From: Planctomycetaceae bacterium UBA4732
Lineage (GTDB): Bacteria > Planctomycetota > Planctomycetia > Gemmatales > Gemmataceae
Assembly (NCBI GenBank): GCA_002404095.1
Contig: DHJA01000073.1
Location: forward strand, 7,642-22,749
Length of the DNA stretch: 15,108 nt
Direction of reading: 5' to 3'
A program made the translations under genes and the position numbers. A model generated the notes under the pieces. The model made no database searches, was not told the DNA's origin, and saw nothing but the letters and a program-made list of their open reading frames with translations. Position 1 is the stretch's first letter. Every line of letters begins with the position of its first letter. Shown here in pieces: positions 1 to 6,119 of this stretch.

Positions 1-81
1 GCGCCCGCTCCGCGGGCGCCTTGATGGTTCAGGGGCGTAATCCAGCCTCCCTAACCAACATGGCGCCCGCGGAGCGGGCGC
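1..81. repeat. Opposed pair of GC-rich palindromes (BIME-like)
   Basis: Bases 1-20 and 62-81 are exact reverse complements of each other. Each arm is also a hairpin by itself, with an 8-bp stem GCGCCCGC/GCGGGCGC and a 3-nt loop. The 41-bp spacer between them shows no coding potential. The arrangement resembles paired REP (BIME) elements. It lies just downstream of the small minus-strand gene ending at 115, so it may also end or stabilise that transcript. The element may continue to the left of the window. Confidence 0.7.
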
Positions 82-114
82 CCCACCTTGGGCAGCCGGA
101 ATGGGGCGCTTGAC

Positions 115-327
115 TCACCCCGCGCGTGGCCCGAATGGGAAGAAGAAGATCCACATCAACACAATTACGAAGATCAGCACGACGCCCAAGCCGATCAGCC
201 AGAAATGGCGGGGGAACTTCAGCCCTTTCCTTTCCTTAATGTCGGTTTCTTCTTGCTTGTGCTTATCATGGGCAACCTCGTGTTCCCGCTCTTTTTTATG
301 ATGCTCCTGGCGTTCTTGATGATTCAT
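115..327 (-). CDS. Small single-pass membrane protein, unknown function
   Basis: This gene encodes 70 residues. The first 40 are strongly charged and rich in His, Glu and Lys (MNHQERQEHHKKEREHE). A hydrophobic helix at about residues 42-63 follows, then a short FPFGPRAG tail. I chose the ATG at 327 because AGGGAAG lies seven bases upstream; a longer reading from 429 has no such site and overlaps the end of ribD. The gene lies 88 bp downstream of ribD on the same strand and could be cotranscribed with it. No signal peptide or known domain is visible. The charged head and single anchor suggest an inner-membrane protein with a cytoplasmic or periplasmic head. I do not recognise a function. Confidence 0.6.
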   Translation of the reverse strand: MNHQERQEHHKKEREHEVAHDKHKQEETDIKERKGLKFPRHFWLIGLGVVLIFVIVLMWIFFFPFGPRAG

Positions 328-415
328 GCTCTGGCTTCCCTTGGTAGAACCGCGTATGAGAACAATCCCGACTCGGCGATGGTCGAGCGTCCTATTCAGC
401 AAACTTCGTGCCGGC

Positions 416-1507
416 CTAACGCCACCCATGTACCAACACGTCGCCGTCCACCACCTCGACGCGCAGCTCCGTCAGCGCCAGCGCCTTCGCGATCTCGTCA
501 ACGCCCTTCCCTCCGATGGGTGTACGCGCCGCCGCGCCGCCGGCCAGACGCGGCGCGATGAAAACGTGAACCTCGTCAATCACACCGGCGTCGAGGAAGG
601 CGCCGAGTACCGCGCCGCCGCCTTCCACCAACACATTCGTGAAACGCCGGCGGCCTAGTTCGGCCAGCAAAGCAGTGACGTCGGTGCGCCCGCTCGCAGT
701 CGGCAGTGTCAGCACTTCGCAGCCAAGCGACCGCAGCGCCGCCATCCGCTCCGGCGGCGCCTGCGTCGTCGCGGCGACCAGCGTGGGGACTTCGCGCGCG
801 GTCTTCGCCAGTGCGGAATCTGCGGGCAGACGACAATTGCTATCGAGTATGACGCGAATAGCGATGCGCGGCCCAGGAGGCCGGGCGGTTAGCTGCAGGT
901 CGTCGGCCAGGGCCGTGCCGATTCCGACGATCACGGCGTCCATGCGGCCGCGCAATTTATGGGCGAGGCGGCGAGACGCCTCGTTGCTGATCCATTTCGA
1001 GTCGCCGGTTCGCGTGGCGATCTTACCGTCAAGGGTCATGGCCCATTTGGCGTGGACATACGGCTGACCGATCGCCAGCAACGTCAGGTACGGGGCGTTG
1101 ACCCGCCGCGCCGCCGCTTCGCCTATGCCAAATTCGACGGGAACGCCGGCCGCGCGCAGCAGATCGGCGCCCTTGCCGGCCACCGGAGGAAACGGATCGC
1201 TCATGGCGGCGACCACGCGGCCGACGCCTGCGCGTAGGATCGCGTCGGTGCAGGGCGGCGTCTTGCCTCGATGACAGCACGGTTCCAACGTGACGTAGAG
1301 CGTGGAACCGCGTGCGGCGTCTCCGGCCGCGGTCAAGGCGACCACCTCAGCGTGAGCCTCGCCGTAGCGTTGGTGCCAGCCTTCACCGACTATCTGTCCA
1401 CCGCGCACCACGACGGCGCCGACCATCGGGTTGGGTTCGACCCAGCCGCGACCGCGCTCCGCCAACTCCAGGGCGCGGCGCATCCAGGTTTCGTCGGCGA
1501 TGCTCAT
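416..1507 (-). CDS. ribD: Bifunctional riboflavin biosynthesis deaminase/reductase RibD
   Basis: RibD catalyses two successive steps of riboflavin synthesis in the cytoplasm: deamination of diaminohydroxyphosphoribosylaminopyrimidine, then NADPH-dependent reduction of the ribosyl chain. The 363-residue product has the usual full length. The N-terminal deaminase domain (about 1-145) carries the zinc motif: His52 and catalytic Glu54 in HAE, then Cys77 and Cys86 in PCCHRGKTPPC. The reductase domain begins near residue 150 (HAKWAMTLDGKIA, then SKWIS) and runs to the end, including LVEGGG. The ATG at 1507 is preferred because AGGA lies nine bases upstream; an in-frame TTG at 1525 would add six residues. 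No other rib genes are in the window, so ribD appears unlinked here. The small membrane-protein gene follows downstream. Confidence 0.96.
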   Translation of the reverse strand: MSIADETWMRRALELAERGRGWVEPNPMVGAVVVRGGQIVGEGWHQRYGEAHAEVVALTAAGDAARGSTLYVTLEPCCHRGKTPPCTDAILRAGVGRVVAAMSDPFPPVAGKGADLLRAAGVPVEFGIGEAAARRVNAPYLTLLAIGQPYVHAKWAMTLDGKIATRTGDSKWISNEASRRLAHKLRGRMDAVIVGIGTALADDLQLTARPPGPRIAIRVILDSNCRLPADSALAKTAREVPTLVAATTQAPPERMAALRSLGCEVLTLPTASGRTDVTALLAELGRRRFTNVLVEGGGAVLGAFLDAGVIDEVHVFIAPRLAGGAAARTPIGGKGVDEIAKALALTELRVEVVDGDVLVHGWR

Positions 1508-1584
1508 GCGAAAATATCCTGGCAACCAAGGTTCAGGACGATTACATTTTATTCTTGTCGGTGGTAGAAAGGACAGTAGCGTTT

Positions 1585-1644
1585 CAGTTTGTCCTATAAG
1601 TCCTATAAGTCCTATAAGTCCTATAGATCATATGGGACAAACTG
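1585..1644. repeat. GTCCTATAA tandem repeat inside an imperfect inverted repeat
   Basis: Three exact copies of the 9-mer GTCCTATAA and a fourth ending in G occupy 1591-1626. The flanks CAGTTTGTCCTATA (1585-1598) and TATGGGACAAACTG (1631-1644) are complementary except at one position, so the block can fold into a hairpin. It lies between the divergent ribD and ceramidase genes, about 33 bp before the ceramidase start. There are no spacers, so it is not a CRISPR. It may be a simple-sequence repeat or a binding site array. Confidence 0.75.
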
Positions 1645-1676
1645 AGTTGACGGCCTGAATCCAGAGGAAGCTTCTC

Positions 1677-2993
1677 ATGCTACAAGTCGGTTTCGGCGTC
1701 GGCGATATTACGCCCGACGTGGGTATGGAAATGCCGGGCGGCTTCTTCAAGCGCAAGGGAACCGGCGTCCGCGACAAGCTGCTGGCGTCGGCCTGCGTCG
1801 TCTACGACGGCGCCGCACCGGTCGCCCTGGTCGGCCTGGACGCGCTGTTCATCACCAAGCCCACCGTCGAGGCGGCGCGGCGGATGATCGTTAAGGCGAC
1901 AAAGATTCCCGGCGACAACGTGCTGATCGGCGCCAACCACACGCACAGCGGCGGCCCCGTGGCCAGCTGTCTCGGCTGCGACGAGAATCCGGCCTACACC
2001 GAAAAGATGGCCAAGGCCATCGCCGAGGCGGTGGGCGCGGCGTGGAACTCGCTGCACGCGGCGGAAGTCGGCGTCGGCGTCGGTTCCGAGCCGAACATCT
2101 CCTTCAACCGCCGTTTCTTGATGCGCGACGGCCGGGAGATCACGCACCCCGGCAAACCCGGCACGCCGCACCATGACGAGATCGTGACGCCGGCCGGACC
2201 CATTGACCCCGCCGTGGGCGTGTTCGCCGTGCGCAACCCGGCGGCCAAGAACCAGGTCGCCGGCGTCGTGGTCAACTTCGCTTGTCACAGCACCGTCGTG
2301 GGCGGCGACCAGTTCTCGCCGGACTACGCCGGATACCTGCGCAAGCACATCAAGGCGCACTACGGCGAAGCGACGCCGGTCGTCTTTCTCCTGGGAACTT
2401 GCGGCGACATTACTCAGGTAGACAACCTGTCGGCAAACTCCGAATTTGGCCCCGACTATGCCGACATGATGGGGATGAAGCTGGCATCGGAGACGATCCG
2501 CGTGGTCGAGCGGATGACGTGGTTGAAGGAGGCGCCGACGGCGGCGGTGTTGGAGACGGCGCCGGTGGAGATTCGGCCGGAACCGGACGTGGCGCGCGAA
2601 CGGCCGCCGTTCGGCCTGGGCAGCGACCTGTCGAAAGACCAGAAGGTCGATGCGGTTTTTGCCGATGAGCGTAAGCTGGTGGCCGAGATGCGGCGCAAGA
2701 CGCCGATGCTGGCGGCCGAGGTACAAGCAATCCGCATCGGCCCGCTGGGCATCGCCACCAACGGCGCCGAATACTTCTGCGAATACGGCCTGCGCATCAA
2801 GAAAGCGTCGAAGCACCCGGCGACGTGGGTCGTAAGCCTCGCCAACGAGCTGCTCGGCTATGTGCCGACGGCGCAAGCGTTCGTGGCCGGCGGCTACGAG
2901 GCGCGCACCGCGCGCAGCAGCAAGCTGGCTATCGACGCCGGCCAACTGTTGCTGGAAGGCGGCCTTCGCGCCCTATCGCGGGTGGATAAGTGA
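1677..2993 (+). CDS. Neutral/alkaline non-lysosomal ceramidase-family protein
   Basis: The 438-residue product belongs to the neutral/alkaline ceramidase family, metal-dependent amidases that cleave the N-acyl bond of ceramide. The N-terminal strand VGFGVGDITPD is typical of the family. GANHTHSGGP (residues 85-94) supplies the paired His88 and His90 zinc ligands, and VNFACHSTVV (His204) supplies another. GTCGDITQVDN follows near 240. The last 90 residues (RIGPLGIATNGAEYF onward, with GYVPT and GGYE) form the usual C-terminal core. No signal peptide is visible, so the protein is probably cytoplasmic. Its size is close to that of short bacterial members, which lack the extra immunoglobulin-like domain. 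Planctomycetes carry many such paralogues, so the true substrate may not be ceramide. The ATG has AGAGGAAG seven bases upstream. Its tail is duplicated at 6448-6718. Confidence 0.88.
   Translation: MLQVGFGVGDITPDVGMEMPGGFFKRKGTGVRDKLLASACVVYDGAAPVALVGLDALFITKPTVEAARRMIVKATKIPGDNVLIGANHTHSGGPVASCLGCDENPAYTEKMAKAIAEAVGAAWNSLHAAEVGVGVGSEPNISFNRRFLMRDGREITHPGKPGTPHHDEIVTPAGPIDPAVGVFAVRNPAAKNQVAGVVVNFACHSTVVGGDQFSPDYAGYLRKHIKAHYGEATPVVFLLGTCGDITQVDNLSANSEFGPDYADMMGMKLASETIRVVERMTWLKEAPTAAVLETAPVEIRPEPDVARERPPFGLGSDLSKDQKVDAVFADERKLVAEMRRKTPMLAAEVQAIRIGPLGIATNGAEYFCEYGLRIKKASKHPATWVVSLANELLGYVPTAQAFVAGGYEARTARSSKLAIDAGQLLLEGGLRALSRVDK
2714..2984 (+). repeat. Ceramidase-tail direct repeat, copy A
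   Basis: This 271-bp stretch, codons 348 to about 436 of the ceramidase gene, recurs at 6448-6718 in the same orientation with 13 mismatches and no gaps. Twelve of the mismatches are silent and one changes Ala to Thr. Similarity stops at GGCCGA on the left and at the GTG codon before the stop on the right. Confidence 0.95.
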
Positions 2994-3036
2994 TTCGCCT
3001 GAATGCCATTAAGCACGTCGCAGGTCGTTGACCGTT

Positions 3037-3372
3037 ATGAGCGAACCTCCTACGAACAATGGAGGAAATCAAGATCCTGCGGGGATCACGAGGAGCGAAC
3101 ACGCCCGGCTCCGCGTTGGACAGGGACGGCCGATTGCGGAGGTGGCAACCGACATCCAGCGGGCCAGGCCAGGTGATGTGTTTGTTCAACCCGACGACGG
3201 CCGTTTTGTCGTGCGAGGTTCAAAGGGGCGAGAACATATAATTGAGACAAATGGCGAGCACGTCACCTCCGTGCGGCGGCCGGACGCCGCCCATCTAGCT
3301 CGATTACGGGACGGAACGATTCGCCCGGCTGTGGAGGAGGAGTTTCAGAAGCTGAAGGCGTTCATTGAATGA
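3037..3372 (+). CDS. Hypothetical protein, possible toxin or polymorphic-toxin tail
   Basis: This gene encodes a 111-residue hydrophilic protein that I do not recognise. The first 20 residues are polar and probably disordered. A compact region follows with DIQRARPGDVFVQPDDGRFVVRG, GREHIIETNGEHVTSV, and a C-terminal helix EEEFQKLKAFIE. The succession of strands, conserved-looking Arg, His and Glu residues and a closing helix recalls small nuclease tails of polymorphic toxins, but this is only an impression. I chose the ATG at 3037 over an in-frame TTG at 3028; the upstream ribosome site is weak. The next gene starts ten bases after this stop, so the two are surely cotranscribed. The ceramidase gene ends 43 bp upstream and may lie in the same transcript. 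Confidence 0.6.
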   Translation: MSEPPTNNGGNQDPAGITRSEHARLRVGQGRPIAEVATDIQRARPGDVFVQPDDGRFVVRGSKGREHIIETNGEHVTSVRRPDAAHLARLRDGTIRPAVEEEFQKLKAFIE

Positions 3373-3382
3373 GGAGGAGCCG

Positions 3383-3745
3383 ATGCAAGACGAGGAAATC
3401 AATCTGTTCAACGCCTGCACCGATTTGGTGAGCCTTGCGAAGTGGGAAGTCTTTCCGCTGCGTCTGCTAGGAGGCAAACGACCGGGGGAGTGGGTTCGCG
3501 TCCTTGATTTCTGTCAGCAAATAGGTTTGACCGCGGACCAACTCAAGCCGGAACTCTTCGCGACTTGGCTTCCCGATCCGATGGGCCATGACGCTTATGC
3601 CGTGATCCTGTTCTACGATGACGAATCGAAATGGAGCATGGCCGCACATTACAACCGCGGGCGACTGCTGGGAACCGCATCGCCCAACCTGGCGCAACAA
3701 TCCATTGGGATCGCGAGCTTGGATACCCGCGTCCCGGCCAAATGA
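3383..3745 (+). CDS. Hypothetical small acidic protein, partner of the preceding gene
   Basis: The product has 120 residues and contains MQDEEINLFNACTDLVSLA, KRPGEWVRVLDFCQQIGL and YAVILFYDDESKWSMAAHY. It has no signal peptide, membrane segment or known motif. The ATG at 3383 is chosen because a strong GGAGGAG site lies just before it, within the ten-base gap after the preceding stop; an earlier in-frame ATG at 3365 overlaps that gene. The tight coupling of two small genes of similar length would suit a toxin and its immunity protein or antitoxin. That is inference from layout only. The gene is followed by a hairpin at 3762-3802 that probably ends the transcript. Confidence 0.6.
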   Translation: MQDEEINLFNACTDLVSLAKWEVFPLRLLGGKRPGEWVRVLDFCQQIGLTADQLKPELFATWLPDPMGHDAYAVILFYDDESKWSMAAHYNRGRLLGTASPNLAQQSIGIASLDTRVPAK

Positions 3746-3761
3746 CGCCGTGGTATAAAAG

Positions 3762-3802
3762 GGACAACGTAGATTCCTTTTGGTAGGCAATCTACGTTGT
3801 CC
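3762..3802. terminator. Long hairpin between convergent genes, probable two-way terminator
   Basis: GGACAACGTAGATT (3762-3775) and AATCTACGTTGTCC (3789-3802) form a perfect 14-bp stem around a 13-nt loop. Flanking AAAAG and CTTTT can extend it and give a short T tract on both strands. It lies 16 bp after the plus-strand gene ending at 3745 and 44 bp beyond the end of the minus-strand SBBP gene, which suits a bidirectional terminator. A second, smaller stem lies at 3824-3837. A variant of the same hairpin occurs at 12933-12972. Confidence 0.65.
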
Positions 3803-3846
3803 GCTTTTCCACTAGGATTGAGACGCTGCTTTCAGCGCGGCTTCCC

Positions 3847-4734
3847 TTACAGGAAAGCCAAATCCGACGGCGACCACCCGGCCTCGTCGGACGGCCAATC
3901 GCCGGACATACGGCCATCAGTCAGCAGGGTGCTGAGGTCCGTCTGAAACACATCAGGGCCACTTCCCGTGACCGGGCCGGCAGTCGCAGATTGGGCATGG
4001 GCGGCGGAAGGACTGTGGGCGTTCAGTCCGCCGCCGGACGCGCCGGACGGAATTACAGGTCCGCCGGACGACAGGGAAGCCGTCAAGGGCGAGGCCAGGT
4101 AACTGCCCAGCGGGGAGCCGATCTTGAAGACGAAGCCGCCGCCGGGCGTCGTCTGGAAGGCGCCGGGCGTCGCCGGAAAGCTGGTCGAGATCGACTGACC
4201 GGGCACACTGGTCGAGCCGGTCACGTAGACATTCCCGGCAGAGTCCAGGGCAAGGGCATAGCCGTACTCGTCCCCATTGCTGCCAGTGAAGGTCGATGTC
4301 TTCGTCTTCTTGTTGTAGGTGAAGGAGCCGCCTGGGCCGCCGAAGTAGGTCGAGAAGAGCAGGCCGCTGCCGGAACTGTTCAGCGCTGTCACGAACACAT
4401 CGCTGTTCGGATTGCCGTTTGAATCGACGCCCGGGCTCCTGGTCGCCTGGATAGGGTTGATGGTCGGGAAGTCGGTCGAGCGCGTCCAGCCGGTCACGTA
4501 GGCGTTGCCGGAAGCGTCCAAGGCGATGCTGGAAGCGCCGTCCATGCTGCTGCCGCCAAGGTAGGTCGAGTAGACGAGACCCGTCCCCGTCGCGTTCAAC
4601 TTGGTAACGAAGGCGTCCCCAATGGAGGCGCCGGTAGTCGCTGTATGAAAGGTCGTCTGGAAGGCGCCGGGCGTCGTGGGGAAGTTCGCCGAAGTGGTCG
4701 TGCCCGCCACGTAGGCGTCGCCGGCTGCGTCCAC
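3847..4734 (-). CDS. SBBP-repeat secreted protein, C-terminal part (after frameshift)
   Basis: This 295-residue frame continues the SBBP-repeat protein encoded from 5708. It holds three further repeats: GDAYVAGTTTSANFPTTPG, GNAYVTGWTRSTDFP and GNVYVTGSTSVPG. Each is followed by a strand-rich stretch ending in VYSTYLGG-like text. The last 100 residues are low-complexity Ser/Gly/Pro and end in SPSDLAFL, with no anchor or sorting signal. The repeat frame opens before the first available GTG with the typical GIAVDAAGDAYVAG, so this is not a natural gene start. The true gene is one polypeptide interrupted at 4750-4790. Homologous repeats form beta-propeller-like structures and are found on secreted proteins. 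Confidence 0.75.
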   Translation of the reverse strand: MDAAGDAYVAGTTTSANFPTTPGAFQTTFHTATTGASIGDAFVTKLNATGTGLVYSTYLGGSSMDGASSIALDASGNAYVTGWTRSTDFPTINPIQATRSPGVDSNGNPNSDVFVTALNSSGSGLLFSTYFGGPGGSFTYNKKTKTSTFTGSNGDEYGYALALDSAGNVYVTGSTSVPGQSISTSFPATPGAFQTTPGGGFVFKIGSPLGSYLASPLTASLSSGGPVIPSGASGGGLNAHSPSAAHAQSATAGPVTGSGPDVFQTDLSTLLTDGRMSGDWPSDEAGWSPSDLAFL

Positions 4735-5708
4735 CGCGATGCCCGGTCCCGGATCAACGACCGAAAGTACCGAGGGAAGTCCGTCCAGTAGCCGTCCGAG
4801 CCGCTGCCGCCAAGGTAGGTCGCGTAGACCAGGGAGGCCGTCCCGGACAGCGACGGGTTAAACTTGGCCACGAAGACGTCCGTCCCGCCGCCGTTGCTCT
4901 GCTGGAAGGCGCCCGCCGTCGCCGGGAGGTTGGTCGAAGTGGTGCGGCCGACGATGTAGGCGTTGTCGGCGGCGTCAACGGCGACGCCGGTGCCTACGTC
5001 GGTGCCGGAGCCACCCAGGTAAGTGCCGTAAAGCAGGGATGCGGTCCCGGAGAGGTTGGGATCGATCTTGGCGAGGAAAGCGTCTGTCCCGCCGGCCAAG
5101 TTTGACTGAAAGGCACCGGCCGTGGTGGGGAAGCCGGCCAGCGCTGAGCCGGTGACGTAGACGTTGTCCAGCATTCCCATGCCGTCGCCCGCATGATCGA
5201 TGGCGAGGGACGCCCCGTTGACGTGACCCGGAGCGAAACCGCTGAATTGGGTTCCGGGGAGCCAGGTGGAGTAAAGGATCGAGCCGGTCGGGTTCAGGAC
5301 GGTGAGGAAACCCGGCTGGCTGGTAGAGGGTTTGGTGGTAGCCAGGGCGTTCGGGGTGGTCGGAAAGGCGCTGTCAGGCGATTCGCCCGCCACGTAGGCG
5401 TCGCCGGCGGCGTCCACGGCGATGCTATTGCCGAAACCGCTGCTGCCGAGTTTGGTGACCCAGTCCAGGGCCGTCCCGGTGGAATTCACTTTGGCGACGT
5501 AGGCGCCTAAGCTGCCCGTGGTGTAGCCGCCCGCGACGTACACGTTGCCGCCGCCGTCCACGGCGGTGGCCCAGGCCGGGCCGGGCAGGTAGCTGGAATA
5601 GCCGAGCGTCGCACTCATGACGGTTCTGTCTTCCAACCGCTCTAACTCCAAGCGGCGCAACGCCTTGTTCCGCGAGGGCCGATGGGACGGGAGGCGAAAC
5701 AGCTTCAT
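4596..5708 (-). CDS. SBBP-repeat secreted protein, N-terminal part (frameshifted)
   Basis: The 370-residue frame opens with a basic N-terminus followed by LERLEDRTVMSA (about residues 22-33), a pattern characteristic of planctomycete extracellular proteins. Four SBBP repeats follow, including GNVYVAGGY, GDAYVAGESPDSAFPTTPN, DNVYVTGSALAGFPTTAG and DNAYIVGRTTSTNLPATAG, with an LGGSG spacer strand. After GGSGSDG, near residue 306, the frame leaves the repeat pattern and ends in about 65 Arg/Pro/Ser-rich residues that look out of frame. The normal repeat resumes in another frame (3847-4734). The ATG at 5708 is supported by AAAGGAG seven bases upstream. The protein is probably exported; its function is unknown. 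Upstream lies a motif shared with the ECF sigma factor gene. Confidence 0.8.
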   Translation of the reverse strand: MKLFRLPSHRPSRNKALRRLELERLEDRTVMSATLGYSSYLPGPAWATAVDGGGNVYVAGGYTTGSLGAYVAKVNSTGTALDWVTKLGSSGFGNSIAVDAAGDAYVAGESPDSAFPTTPNALATTKPSTSQPGFLTVLNPTGSILYSTWLPGTQFSGFAPGHVNGASLAIDHAGDGMGMLDNVYVTGSALAGFPTTAGAFQSNLAGGTDAFLAKIDPNLSGTASLLYGTYLGGSGTDVGTGVAVDAADNAYIVGRTTSTNLPATAGAFQQSNGGGTDVFVAKFNPSLSGTASLVYATYLGGSGSDGYWTDFPRYFRSLIRDRASRWTQPATPTWRARPLRRTSPRRPAPSRRPFIQRLPAPPLGTPSLPS

Positions 5709-5770
5709 GGACGTTCTCCTTTGGGGGATCTGGGTTCATCTATGGCCATTCCTTCCGGAAAGCCTCTACT

Positions 5771-5808
5771 ACAGACCCCGCAATCCGGCCGAAAACGGGA
5801 CAAGAAAT
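5771..5808 (-). promoter_or_regulatory. Leader motif shared with the sigma factor gene
   Basis: Read on the minus strand, this 38-bp block runs from ATTTCTTGTCCCG to GCGGGGTCTGT and lies 62 bp upstream of the SBBP start. It matches 12843-12880 at 33 of 38 positions, where the same orientation faces the ECF sigma factor gene. A partial copy, without the GGGGTCTGT end, lies at 6742-6763. Position and orientation suggest a promoter or leader recognised by an ECF factor. A dispersed repeat is the alternative. Confidence 0.4.
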
Positions 5809-5992
5809 TTTTGGATGGGGCTGAACCGCATGATGCACGTCTGTCTTCGTCTACAATGAATGCGCGCTCAAAGGCTCCTAATAAGGGAGAGTTCGCCATG
5901 CCTCTGACTGTCGAAGCGATCTACGAGAACGGCGTCCTCAAGCCGGCCCAGCCGCTGCCGCTGAAGGAACATGAGAAAGTGCGCGTCACGGT
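5788..5992 (+). repeat. Toxin-antitoxin tandem duplication, copy 1 (leader and antitoxin start)
   Basis: This block matches 6742-6946 without gaps at a constant offset of 954 bp. It covers the leader and roughly the first 30 antitoxin codons. The leader carries scattered substitutions and the start of the antitoxin gene is nearly identical, after which the copies diverge sharply. TACAAT at 5852-5857, kept in copy 2 at 6806-6811, is a possible -10 box, but no good -35 box is seen. Confidence 0.85.
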
Positions 5993-6119
5993 CGAGCCCG
6001 CTCTCACGTGGGCGGAACGAACGGCGGGCCTTATGGGCTGGAAGGGCGGCGCGGAAGAGGCCGAATACTTCGCTACGTCGCCCGACCTCGACTTTCCTGG
6101 CCCCAAGGAGAACCCATGA
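5898..6119 (+). CDS. DUF104-family (AF2212-like) antitoxin, copy 1
   Basis: The 73-residue product opens with MPLTVEAIYENGVLKPAQPL, the hallmark of AF2212/DUF104-type antitoxins, followed by PLKEHEKVRVTVE. These proteins neutralise a partner PIN-domain RNase and usually repress their own operon. The C-terminal half (AERTAGLMGWKGGAEEAEY onward) is acidic and is probably the toxin-binding tail. The ATG at 5898 has AAGGGAGA upstream, and the stop overlaps the toxin start as ATGA (6116-6119), showing translational coupling. The first 30 residues nearly equal those of copy 2 at 6852, but the tail is different. The antitoxin is intact although its toxin is a broken chimera. Confidence 0.85.
   Translation: MPLTVEAIYENGVLKPAQPLPLKEHEKVRVTVEPALTWAERTAGLMGWKGGAEEAEYFATSPDLDFPGPKENP

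Noticed and set aside
88..561. A 157-residue plus-strand frame over the small gene and the end of ribD
   Set aside because: It overlaps two better supported minus-strand genes and its second half is Pro/Arg-rich text typical of an antisense frame.
1591..1626. A CRISPR array made of the GTCCTATAA repeats
   Set aside because: Units are 9 bp, directly adjacent and without spacers; no cas genes are present.
1680..2945. A 421-residue open frame antisense to the ceramidase gene
   Set aside because: It mirrors the high-GC codon pattern of the real gene, is rich in Arg, His and Val without any motif, and has no ribosome site.
5617..5859. An 80-residue plus-strand gene antisense to the SBBP start
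   Set aside because: It spans the SBBP start and leader repeat, lacks a ribosome site and shows no domain.
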